A DNA stretch of 10,919 bases from an uncultured Oscillospiraceae bacterium (GCA_947631805.1 CANRNA010000039.1:1-10919), one strand, 5' to 3'. Counted from the stretch's first letter, positions 1 through 5,624 are shown. A program made the numbers and translations. Notes: a model not told the origin generated them from the letters alone.

Positions 1-34
1 CCCATAATACTGCGACTTCCAATCTTTGTCAATC

Positions 35-101
35 AGTTACAAAAAGGTGCGTACCCCACCTTTTTGTGCGTACTTGTGGGAGACGAAAATGTCCTTATAA
101 T
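35..101 (+). promoter_or_regulatory. Promoter P1 with regulator-binding repeats, upstream of the Cys-rich peptide operon
   Basis: A consensus -10 TATAAT lies at 96-101. A weak -35 (TTGTGG, 74-79) sits 16 bases upstream, inside the element GTGCGTACTTG (66-76). GTGCGTAC also occurs at 47-54, giving a direct repeat with 19-base period, and AGTTAC lies at 35-40. An 11-base perfect inverted repeat (39-49 against 57-67) is superimposed. The same AGTTAC / GTGCG / GTGCGTACTTG / TATAAT arrangement, with identical spacings, recurs at 2252-2318. Overlap of the repeats with the -35 suggests repression by a dimeric winged-helix regulator such as an HxlR or MarR family protein. That assignment is inferred; no regulator gene is in the window. 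Confidence 0.75.
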
Positions 102-138
102 GGAGACCACGGGAGGCAGACAGCTTTCTGAATCTGAC

Positions 139-145
139 AAGGAGG
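139..145 (+). promoter_or_regulatory. Ribosome binding site that sets the precursor peptide start
   Basis: AAGGAGG is a near-perfect anti-Shine-Dalgarno match. It lies 8 bases before ATG 154 but only 2 bases before ATG 148. ATG 64, which opens the longer frame, lies upstream of the promoter's -10 (96-101). The start at 154 is therefore preferred. Confidence 0.8.
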
Positions 146-153
146 ATATGACC

Positions 154-366
154 ATGGCACTTTCTGATTTGGCGGCCTGGGCCCAGGATAAGGCGGCCTC
201 CGCCTGCGGCACTGCTTGCGGCGCGGCTGACAAGCCCGCGGAGAAGCCCGGGGTCTGCGGCGCTGCCGACAAGCCGGAAGAGAAGCCTGCGGCCTGCGGC
301 GCGGCAGACAAGCCCGCGGAGAAGCCTGCGGCTTGCGGCTCTGCCTGTGGGGCAGGGGACAAATAA
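154..366 (+). CDS. Cys-rich ACG-repeat precursor peptide (putative radical-SAM-modified RiPP, ACGX type)
   Basis: A 70-residue peptide with a short leader (about residues 1-16, MALSDLAAWAQDKAAS) and a repetitive core of Ala, Cys, Gly, Lys, Pro, Asp and Glu. Its six cysteines are at 18, 22, 35, 48, 61 and 65, each followed by Gly and all but one preceded by Ala. The spacing is symmetrical: 4, 13, 13, 13, 4. Three near-identical 13-residue units of the form CGAADKPxEKPxx span residues 22-60. It is encoded just upstream of a radical SAM/SPASM enzyme, the usual arrangement for a ribosomally made peptide and its maturase. ACG-x repeats match what has been called the ACGX-repeat peptide family; this is recognition from memory, not a search. 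The enzyme probably cross-links or otherwise alters the Cys-containing motifs (inference). No obvious Gly-Gly cleavage site is seen. The product's role is unknown. Confidence 0.8.
   Translation: MALSDLAAWAQDKAASACGTACGAADKPAEKPGVCGAADKPEEKPAACGAADKPAEKPAACGSACGAGDK
217..333 (+). repeat. Three tandem 39-base coding repeats inside the precursor gene
   Basis: Units at 217-255, 256-294 and 295-333 each encode a 13-residue CGAADKPxEKPxx block. They differ mainly at synonymous or conservative positions (PAEKPG, PEEKPA, PAEKPA). Tandem duplication with retained reading frame suggests that core-unit number can expand or contract. Confidence 0.85.
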
Positions 367-375
367 TTCTCAACC

Positions 376-404
376 GTTCCCGGCGGGGAGATCTCGCCGG
401 GAAC
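376..404 (+). terminator. Hairpin between precursor and maturase (attenuator-like)
   Basis: GTTCCCGGCG (376-385) pairs perfectly with CGCCGGGAAC (395-404) around a 9-base loop. There is no run of T after it, so it is more likely a partial terminator, mRNA stabiliser or processing site than a full stop. Its position would favour more precursor message than enzyme message. Confidence 0.6.
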
Positions 405-456
405 CGCAATAAATGTATTCGGCAATGCCGTTTTTGATATAGGTGAGGCAAACACG

Positions 457-1500
457 ATGAAACAATACTTTTCCTTCCAGTGGCACATCACGGACGAGTG
501 TGACCAGCGGTGCAAGCACTGTTATATATTCTCCGGCGGCGAGCATCAGCATCTGGACTCCATGACCTGGGCGCAGATGGAGGACACGTTTTATAACTGC
601 CTGGACTTCTGCGCGGTCTATGACCGACTGCCCTACTTTTACATCACTGGCGGCGACCCCATCCTGCACCTGGACTTCTGGCGGCTGCTGGAGCTGCTGC
701 ATGAGCATGACGTGCCCTTTACCATCCTGGGCAATCCCTTCCACCTGAACGACCAGGTGTGCCGGGAGCTGAAGGCCCTGGGCTGCGAAAAGTACCAGCT
801 GTCCCTGGACGGCCTCCGCCAGACCCACGACTGGTTCCGCAAGCCCGGCTCATTCGACTGCACGCTGGAGAAGATCGGCTGCATCAAGCGGGCAGGCATC
901 CGGGCCGTGCTCATGACCACGGTCTCCAGGACCAACCGCATGGAGGTGCCGGGCATCATCGACGCGGTGGTGGCGACGGGCGCAGACGTGTTCGCCTTTT
1001 CACGCTATGTACCCAGCGGCGGGGACCTGGACGCCTCTATGACGGCCCAGGAGTACCGGGAGCTGCTTGCGGTGTGCGACAGGAAATTCAAGGAATACGA
1101 GGCCCAGGGGTGCAAGACCTACTTCAACAAAAAGGACCACCTCTGGACCCTTTACGAGTACGAGACAGGCACGTTCACCATCCCGCCAGACGCCCAAGAG
1201 GGCATGATCTACGGCGGCTGCAACTGCGGCAACTGCCATATCACCATCCTGCCCACCGGGGACATATATGCCTGCCGCCGTGTGGCGGAAAGCAAGGTGG
1301 GCAACATCTTCGAGGACCGGCTTGCGGACGTTTGGGTGTGCCAGATGGAGCAGTACCGGGACTACACAAGATTTGAAAAGTGCGCCAAGTGCGAGCTTAT
1401 GCCCTGGTGCCGGGGCTGCCCCGCCGTGGCAAAAGGGACGAGCGGTAACTTTTATGCAGCTGACCCACAATGTTGGAAAGAAATCAAGGAGGTAGAATAA
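457..1500 (+). CDS. Radical SAM/SPASM peptide maturase (ACGX-type system)
   Basis: A 347-residue cytoplasmic iron-sulfur enzyme. The N-terminal CxxxCxxC motif (C15, C19, C22, in DECDQRCKHCY) binds the SAM-cleaving 4Fe-4S cluster. GGDP at 65-68 is the usual SAM-contact motif of the barrel. The C-terminal SPASM-type region is Cys-dense (C255, C257, C260, C273, C295, C309, C312, C318, C321, C339) and should hold auxiliary clusters, as in enzymes that install thioether or carbon cross-links on peptides. The ribosome site AGGTGAGG (441-448) lies 8 bases before the ATG. The gene follows the Cys-rich precursor by 90 bases and precedes a nitroreductase by 1 base, so the three form an operon. The peptide encoded upstream is the likely substrate. 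The chemistry (thioether or other) cannot be read from sequence. Confidence 0.88.
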   Translation: MKQYFSFQWHITDECDQRCKHCYIFSGGEHQHLDSMTWAQMEDTFYNCLDFCAVYDRLPYFYITGGDPILHLDFWRLLELLHEHDVPFTILGNPFHLNDQVCRELKALGCEKYQLSLDGLRQTHDWFRKPGSFDCTLEKIGCIKRAGIRAVLMTTVSRTNRMEVPGIIDAVVATGADVFAFSRYVPSGGDLDASMTAQEYRELLAVCDRKFKEYEAQGCKTYFNKKDHLWTLYEYETGTFTIPPDAQEGMIYGGCNCGNCHITILPTGDIYACRRVAESKVGNIFEDRLADVWVCQMEQYRDYTRFEKCAKCELMPWCRGCPAVAKGTSGNFYAADPQCWKEIKEVE

Positions 1501-1501
1501 A

Positions 1502-2086
1502 ATGAGTGAACTGAAAGAGACGATCCTGCACCGCCGGGCGATTCGGCGGTTTGAGGAAAAACAAATCGATGAGGATGTCTTACAGCAGATATTGGAGGCC
1601 GGTATGTATGCTCCAAGTGCGGGAGGACGTCAGGGCGTACTGTTTGTGGTTTCACAGGACAGAGTGGTAAATGAAAGATTGGGGAAGATCAAGCGGGCCA
1701 ACTTCCGCCCACTAACGACGACAACAAACCGAGTATCGAATGAACAGCCCAGCATCGCGGACGACCCCAATCTCACCAACGCCTTTTACGACGCGCCCAC
1801 GGTCGTCACTCTGTTCGCGCCGAAGAACTTTCTGTTCGCGGCGGAGGACTGCGCCTGCGCGGCGGAGAACATGATGCTCATGGCCGATTCCCTCGGCGTC
1901 GGCTCCTGCTATATCGGCCAGGGCTGGATGGCCTTCACTGACCCCTACGGGCAGGAGGTATTGAAAAAGTGGGCCATCCGCCCGGACTATTACGCGGTGA
2001 TGCAGCTTCTTCTGGGCTATCCCAAAGAGGGCGATGCTCACCCCACGCCCAAGCCCCGGAAAGATGGACGTGTACTGCGATTTTGA
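1502..2086 (+). CDS. Nitroreductase family FMN oxidoreductase
   Basis: A 194-residue protein of typical family length. The N-terminal HRRAIRRF (residues 10-17) and APSAGGRQ (about 37-44) match the FMN phosphate- and ring-binding segments of nitroreductases, and SLGVGSCYIG is the usual late motif. Members use NAD(P)H and FMN to reduce nitro groups, quinones or flavins; the substrate here is unknown. Its ribosome site AAGGAGG (1487-1493) lies within the end of the maturase gene and the ATG is 1 base after that gene's stop, so the two are translationally linked. It may support peptide maturation by redox chemistry or be a co-regulated stress enzyme. Odd feature: the first 80 or so codons use many A/T-ending codons, while from about 1745 on the codons become strongly G/C-ending. 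Confidence 0.88.
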   Translation: MSELKETILHRRAIRRFEEKQIDEDVLQQILEAGMYAPSAGGRQGVLFVVSQDRVVNERLGKIKRANFRPLTTTTNRVSNEQPSIADDPNLTNAFYDAPTVVTLFAPKNFLFAAEDCACAAENMMLMADSLGVGSCYIGQGWMAFTDPYGQEVLKKWAIRPDYYAVMQLLLGYPKEGDAHPTPKPRKDGRVLRF

Positions 2087-2097
2087 GGGAGAAAACG

Positions 2098-2253
2098 ATG
2101 GACGCACAAACTTGTTTGAAGAAGCTGGAATATGTGGGCGTGCTGGCCTTTGCCACGGTGGACGCATCCGGCGCGCCGCAGATACGCAGTATCTCCGCGA
2201 TCCACTATGACCCGAACAGAGCGGCGGGAGCTCATGGTCCGGCGCTGGGGTAG
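2098..2253 (+). pseudogene. Truncated pyridoxamine 5'-phosphate oxidase-like flavoprotein, N-terminal fragment
   Basis: A 51-codon frame starts 11 bases after the nitroreductase stop, with a GAGGGAG ribosome site. Residues 1-39 (MDAQTCLKKLEYVG, then LAFATVDASGAPQIR and SISAIHYDP) look like the start of a small FMN-binding split-barrel protein of the PNPOx-like family, usually about 130 residues or longer. After about position 2214 the sequence loses resemblance (RAAGAHGPALG) and ends in TAG, which overlaps the AGTTAC element of the next promoter. No continuation is seen in the other frames, so this is a truncation rather than a frameshift. It was probably co-transcribed with the nitroreductase. 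Family assignment rests on recalled N-terminal similarity. Confidence 0.7.
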
Positions 2254-2318
2254 TTACCAAAAAGTGCGCTGCCGTCTTATAAGTGCGTACTTGCACAAAT
2301 GCGTTTTGCAGGTATAAT
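2252..2318 (+). promoter_or_regulatory. Promoter P2, twin of P1, upstream of the radical SAM pair/macrodomain/sirtuin operon
   Basis: AGTTAC (2252-2257), GTGCG (2264-2268), GTGCGTACTTG (2283-2293) and TATAAT (2313-2318) occur with exactly the same offsets as in the promoter at 35-101. The -35 is TTGCAC (2291-2296), with a 16-base spacer to the -10. Intervening bases differ, so conservation is confined to likely protein contacts. A GGGAGG ribosome site (2338-2343) and ATG 2352 follow. A shared repressor is inferred. Confidence 0.78.
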
Positions 2319-2351
2319 GACATATATGATGGCTGACGGGAGGCGTCCGGA

Positions 2352-3041
2352 ATGTACGTTTGCATCAAAGATCAAATACAGAATATGAACCTGGTGATCG
2401 GCTGCACGGTGGGCTGTCCCTACTGCTACGCCAGAAACAACGTGAAGCGCTATCATATAATCGACGATTTTTCCAGGCCGGAGTTCTTTCCGGGCAAGCT
2501 GCGGCTGATGGAGAAGGAGAAGCCGCAGAATTTTCTGCTGACCGGCATGAGCGACCTGGCGGGCTGGGAACTGGCCTGGCGGGAGCAGGTATTTGCCAAG
2601 ATGGCGGAGAATCCCCAGCACCAGTTTCTGTTCCTCTCCAAGCGGCCGGACCTGTTGGACATCGACACGGACCTGGAAAACGCCTGGTTCGGCGTGACGG
2701 TAACGCGGAGGTTGGAGCTCTGGCGGATCGACGCGCTCCGGCAAAATGTGCGAGGTCGGCATTATCATGTGACCTTCGAGCCGCTGTTCGACGACCCTGG
2801 TGATGTGGATCTCAGAGGCATTGACTGGGTGGTCATCGGCACCATGACGGGCGCCCAGAGCCGGAAGGTCCGGACCGCGCCGGAATGGGTGTATTCCCTG
2901 ACGGAGCAGGCCCACGGGCTCCAAATCCCGGTGTTCTGGAAGGAGGACCTGGCCCCAATCATGGGCGATGACGCTCCCGTGCAGGAGCTTCCCGACGCGT
3001 TCAACAGAGTTCTGGAGGAGCAGAGAAAATGGCACAGATGA
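2352..3041 (+). CDS. Radical SAM mobile pair protein A (Gp37/Gp68, DUF5131-like)
   Basis: A 229-residue radical SAM protein. C18, C22 and C25 form the CxxxCxxC cluster motif in GCTVGCPYCYAR. Later segments FLFLSKRPD (92-100), WFGVTVT (112-118), FEPLF (142-146) and DWVVIGTMTG (158-167) follow the pattern of Gp37/Gp68-like (DUF5131) proteins. It overlaps by 13 bases a second radical SAM gene of the spore photoproduct lyase type. This adjacent combination is what databases call the radical SAM mobile pair, named because it moves between distant genomes; its reaction is not known. GGGAGG at 2338-2343 supports the ATG at 2352. It lacks SPASM-type extra cysteines, so a peptide-maturase role is not indicated. 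Confidence 0.82.
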   Translation: MYVCIKDQIQNMNLVIGCTVGCPYCYARNNVKRYHIIDDFSRPEFFPGKLRLMEKEKPQNFLLTGMSDLAGWELAWREQVFAKMAENPQHQFLFLSKRPDLLDIDTDLENAWFGVTVTRRLELWRIDALRQNVRGRHYHVTFEPLFDDPGDVDLRGIDWVVIGTMTGAQSRKVRTAPEWVYSLTEQAHGLQIPVFWKEDLAPIMGDDAPVQELPDAFNRVLEEQRKWHR

Positions 3042-3958
3042 CAGAAAACGGCATTCTCATCGCCGATGTGGAGACGAAAAACATCATGACCAAGTCCAGC
3101 CTCCCGGTGGGCGGGTACTCCGTCAACCCCTATGTGGGCTGCACCCATGCCTGTAAGTACTGCTACGCCTCGTTTATGAAGCGCTTTACCGGCCACAGGG
3201 AGGAGTGGGGCACGTTCCTGGACGTGAAGCACTGGCCGGAGATCAAAGACCCGAAAAAATACGCCGGGCAGCGGGTGGTCATCGGCTCCGTCACCGATGG
3301 CTACAATCCCCAGGAGGAGATATATGGGGCTACCAGAAAGCTCTTGGAGCAGCTTCGGGGCAGCGGCGCGGACATCCTCATTTGCACCAAATCCGACCTG
3401 GTCCTGCGGGACATCGACCTTTTGCAGGAGCTGGGACAGGTGACGGTGTCCTGGTCCATCAACACGCTGGACGAGGACTTCAAAAATGACATGGACAACG
3501 CCGTCAGCATCGAGAGGCGCATTGCCGCCATGAAGAAGGTCTACGACGCCGGTATACGCACGGTCTGCTTCGTGTCCCCCGTCTTTCCGGGGCTCACGGA
3601 CTTTGAGGCCATCTTTGAGCGGGTCAAAAACCAGTGCGACCTGTTCTGGCTGGAAAACCTGAATCTCCGGGGAGGGTTCAAAAAGACCATCATGGACTAT
3701 ATCGCCGGGAAGCATCCGGAGCTTGTTCCCCTGTATCAGGACATATACGACCGGCATGACCGGAGCTATTTTGAGATGCTGGAAGAGAAGGCGGCGGCCA
3801 TGGCGGAGAAATACGACTGCCCCTTCGTGGACAACGAGATGCCCTACGGGCGGGTCCCCCAGGGGCACCCCGTCATCGTGGACTATTTCTACCACGAGGA
3901 GATACGAGGCTCCGACAACACGGGCAGACGAAACGGGGGAAAGAGGGGAAGAGCATGA
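3029..3958 (+). CDS. Radical SAM mobile pair protein B (spore photoproduct lyase-like)
   Basis: A 309-residue radical SAM protein related to the COG1533 (SplB-like) group. The cluster motif C38, C42, C45 lies in NPYVGCTHACKYCYA, followed by the characteristic SFMKRFTGH and the downstream VIGSVTDGYNP (84-94). Other cysteines are at 119, 180, 203 and 264. The start has GGAGGAG (3014-3020) 8 bases upstream and overlaps the protein A gene by 13 bases. The stop shares ATGA with the macrodomain gene. Despite the resemblance, a DNA-lesion repair role is not established for this pair. The last residues (about 297-309) are Gly- and Arg-rich and basic, and may be a poorly conserved tail shaped by the gene overlap. 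Confidence 0.85.
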   Translation: MAQMTENGILIADVETKNIMTKSSLPVGGYSVNPYVGCTHACKYCYASFMKRFTGHREEWGTFLDVKHWPEIKDPKKYAGQRVVIGSVTDGYNPQEEIYGATRKLLEQLRGSGADILICTKSDLVLRDIDLLQELGQVTVSWSINTLDEDFKNDMDNAVSIERRIAAMKKVYDAGIRTVCFVSPVFPGLTDFEAIFERVKNQCDLFWLENLNLRGGFKKTIMDYIAGKHPELVPLYQDIYDRHDRSYFEMLEEKAAAMAEKYDCPFVDNEMPYGRVPQGHPVIVDYFYHEEIRGSDNTGRRNGGKRGRA

Positions 3959-4716
3959 CCCAGAGCGAGAGACGGCGCTTTCTCATCGAAAGGCTCCTGG
4001 CCGAGCGGCCGGGAGACGAGGACGCGGCGGTGCCCGAGGACCGGGACGGGCAGAAGCGGCTTTTGCGGGCGCTGATGAACGTCCGGCCGCCCCGCCCGGC
4101 GATGGAGGGCTTCCTCCCGGTGCAGGACGAGTACCTGCGGGAGGAGACCGCCCGGAAGGGCGTCACGGATATAGGGGAGCTGACGCCCATAGAGCCGGCT
4201 ATCTGTCTGTGGCGGGGGGACATCACCGCCCTGCGATGCGACGCCATCGTGAACGCGGCCAATTCGGGCATGACCGGCTGCTATGTGCCCGGACACAACT
4301 GTATCGACAACTGCATCCACACCTTCGCGGGGGTGCAGCTGCGCCTGGCCTGCGCCGAGCTCATGGAGGCCCAGGGCCGCCCGGAGCCCACGGGCACGGC
4401 GAAGCTCACGGCGGCCTACAACCTGCCGTGCCGGTATGTGCTCCACACGGTGGGGCCCATCGTCCAGGGGGCGGTGACAGAGAGGGACGAGGCGCTTTTG
4501 GCCAGCTGCTATCGGTCCTGCCTGGCGCTGGCGGCGGAGCACGGGCTGAAAAGCGTGGCCTTTTGCTGCGTCTCCACGGGGGTGTTCCGCTTTCCCAAGG
4601 ACCGGGCCGCTCAGATCGCCGTGGAGACCGTGCGGCGGCACCGGGGGGACATGGAGGTGATATTCGTTGTTCACAGCGGGGAAAATTATGACATCTACCG
4701 GCGGCTTTTGGGATAA
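3955..4716 (+). CDS. Zinc-containing macrodomain protein-ADP-ribose hydrolase
   Basis: A 253-residue protein. An N-terminal helical extension (about 1-80) precedes a macrodomain with GDIT (88-91), NAANS (100-104), the zinc-ligand pattern C109...H114.C116 in GCYVPGHNC, and CVSTGVFRFP (205-214) near the distal ribose/phosphate loop. Zn-macrodomains of this type remove mono-ADP-ribose from proteins and are typically encoded beside class M sirtuins, as in the Staphylococcus aureus and Streptococcus pyogenes systems. Here the sirtuin gene follows with a 29-base overlap. The start overlaps the radical SAM protein B stop (ATGA), with a purine-rich AGAGGGGAAG site upstream. Presumed role: reversing the ADP-ribosylation made by the neighbour. 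The target protein is unknown. Confidence 0.92.
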   Translation: MTQSERRRFLIERLLAERPGDEDAAVPEDRDGQKRLLRALMNVRPPRPAMEGFLPVQDEYLREETARKGVTDIGELTPIEPAICLWRGDITALRCDAIVNAANSGMTGCYVPGHNCIDNCIHTFAGVQLRLACAELMEAQGRPEPTGTAKLTAAYNLPCRYVLHTVGPIVQGAVTERDEALLASCYRSCLALAAEHGLKSVAFCCVSTGVFRFPKDRAAQIAVETVRRHRGDMEVIFVVHSGENYDIYRRLLG

Positions 4717-5542
4717 CATCACCCGGCTCCGGGCGGCGCTGGACAAGGCGGACGCCGTGGTCATCGGCGCGGGCGCGGGTCTCTCCACCGCGGCGGGATA
4801 CGTCTACGCGGGGGAGCGGTTCAAGCGGTATTTCTCCGATTTCGCGGCGAGATACGGCTTTGAGGACATGTACTCCGGCGGGTTCTATCCCTTTCCGAGC
4901 CAATCGGAATTCTGGGCCTATTGGAGCCGGTATATCTTCATCAACCGCTATGTGGACCCGCCGGAGCCGGTCTATGAACGGCTGCTGGCGCTGGCGGCGG
5001 ACAAGGACTATTTCGTCATCACCACCAACGTGGACCACTGCTTCCAGAAGGCGGGCTTTGACAAAAAGCGGCTGTTTTACACCCAGGGGGATTACGGGCT
5101 GTTCCAGTGCTCAAAGCCCTGCTGTCAGGAGACCTTCGACAACGAGGCCGTTATCCGGGAGATGGTGGCGCGGCAGAGGAATATGCGCGTGCCGGAGGAG
5201 CTGGTGCCCGTGTGCCCCCGGTGCGGCAGACCCATGACCGTGAATCTCCGCGCGGACGACAGATTCGTGGAGGACGAGGGCTGGCACGAGGCCGCCGGGC
5301 GCTATGGGGCGTTCCTGCGGGCCCACGCGAAGGGGCGGGTCCTGTATTGGGAGCTGGGGGTGGGCTACAACACGCCGGGCATCATCAAGTACCCCTTCTG
5401 GCGGATGACGGCGGAAAATCCCGACGCGGTGTATGTCTGCATGAACAGGAGCCGGGCCGCCGCGCCGGGGCAGATAGCCCGGCGGAGCGTCTGCGTGGGC
5501 GGGGATATCAAGAGGGCGCTGGAGGCGCTGGGCGATAAATAA
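4688..5542 (+). CDS. Class M sirtuin (SirTM-like), NAD-dependent protein ADP-ribosyltransferase
   Basis: A 284-residue Sir2-fold enzyme. GAGAGLSTAAG (27-37) is the NAD loop and ITTNVDH (111-117) gives N114 of the TQN-type motif. Where ordinary deacetylases have catalytic His in an HG motif, this protein has Gln133 in TQGDYG, as reported for SirTM enzymes that transfer ADP-ribose rather than deacetylate. Zinc-binding cysteines appear as CSKPC (141-145) and CPRC (176-179). Arg188 may correspond to the conserved SirTM arginine. ATG 4688, with a GGGGA site just upstream, is preferred over ATG 4667; it overlaps the macrodomain gene by 29 bases. In described systems the substrate is a lipoylated GcvH-like protein, but no GcvH-like or lipoate ligase gene is present in this operon, so the substrate may differ or lie elsewhere. 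Confidence 0.9.
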   Translation: MTSTGGFWDNITRLRAALDKADAVVIGAGAGLSTAAGYVYAGERFKRYFSDFAARYGFEDMYSGGFYPFPSQSEFWAYWSRYIFINRYVDPPEPVYERLLALAADKDYFVITTNVDHCFQKAGFDKKRLFYTQGDYGLFQCSKPCCQETFDNEAVIREMVARQRNMRVPEELVPVCPRCGRPMTVNLRADDRFVEDEGWHEAAGRYGAFLRAHAKGRVLYWELGVGYNTPGIIKYPFWRMTAENPDAVYVCMNRSRAAAPGQIARRSVCVGGDIKRALEALGDK

Positions 5543-5549
5543 AGACGGT

Positions 5550-5579
5550 TCGGGGCGGTGTCAGGCGACACCGCCCCGA
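5550..5579 (+). terminator. Hairpin terminator after the sirtuin operon
   Basis: A perfect 13-base-pair stem (TCGGGGCGGTGTC, 5550-5562, with its complement at 5567-5579) encloses the 4-base loop AGGC, starting 7 bases after the sirtuin stop. The T-tract is missing (CCGCATCTT follows), but stem strength and placement between two operons support termination. Confidence 0.75.
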
Positions 5580-5585
5580 CCGCAT

Positions 5586-5624
5586 CTTACAGAGATTTTA
5601 CAGTATCGTGATAGCGGATTTAAT
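5586..5624 (+). promoter_or_regulatory. Pho-box promoter of pstS
   Basis: CTTACA (5586-5591) and TTTACA (5597-5602) form a direct repeat with 11-base period, typical of PhoB/PhoP-type sites. The second copy can serve as a -35, 16 bases before TTTAAT (5619-5624). The same arrangement, including a shared GATAG 13 bases after the start of TTTACA, precedes pstC. The leader before the pstS ATG at 5704 contains no gene. Confidence 0.72.

Noticed and set aside
64..153. Longer N-terminus for the Cys-rich peptide
   Set aside because: ATG 64 lies upstream of the -10 of P1 and has no ribosome site. AAGGAGG at 139-145 is placed for ATG 154.
217..333. CRISPR-like or intergenic repeat array
   Set aside because: The units are contiguous, in frame, without unique spacers, and encode a regular peptide repeat.
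33..515. A 160-codon frame on the minus strand with repeated Ala/Pro/Gln motifs
   Set aside because: It is the antisense image of the tandem 39-base units of the precursor gene. It has no ribosome site, and the + strand has promoter, ribosome site and operon context.
2132..2317. Separate 61-codon gene across promoter P2
   Set aside because: It runs through the promoter elements, has no ribosome site, and is a frame-shifted read of the truncated flavoprotein gene.
2352..3041. Prophage remnant, because the protein resembles phage Gp37/Gp68
   Set aside because: No other phage gene is present. The adjacent SplB-like radical SAM gene fits the mobile pair better.
3029..3958. Spore photoproduct lyase (splB)
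   Set aside because: The similarity is to the broad SplB-like group only. Pairing with protein A and the operon context argue for the mobile pair protein, and no DNA-repair role can be supported.
3723..4691. A 322-codon + strand frame overlapping protein B and the macrodomain gene
   Set aside because: Arg/Gly/Ala-rich translation typical of an out-of-frame read of GC-rich DNA; the other frame encodes recognisable proteins.
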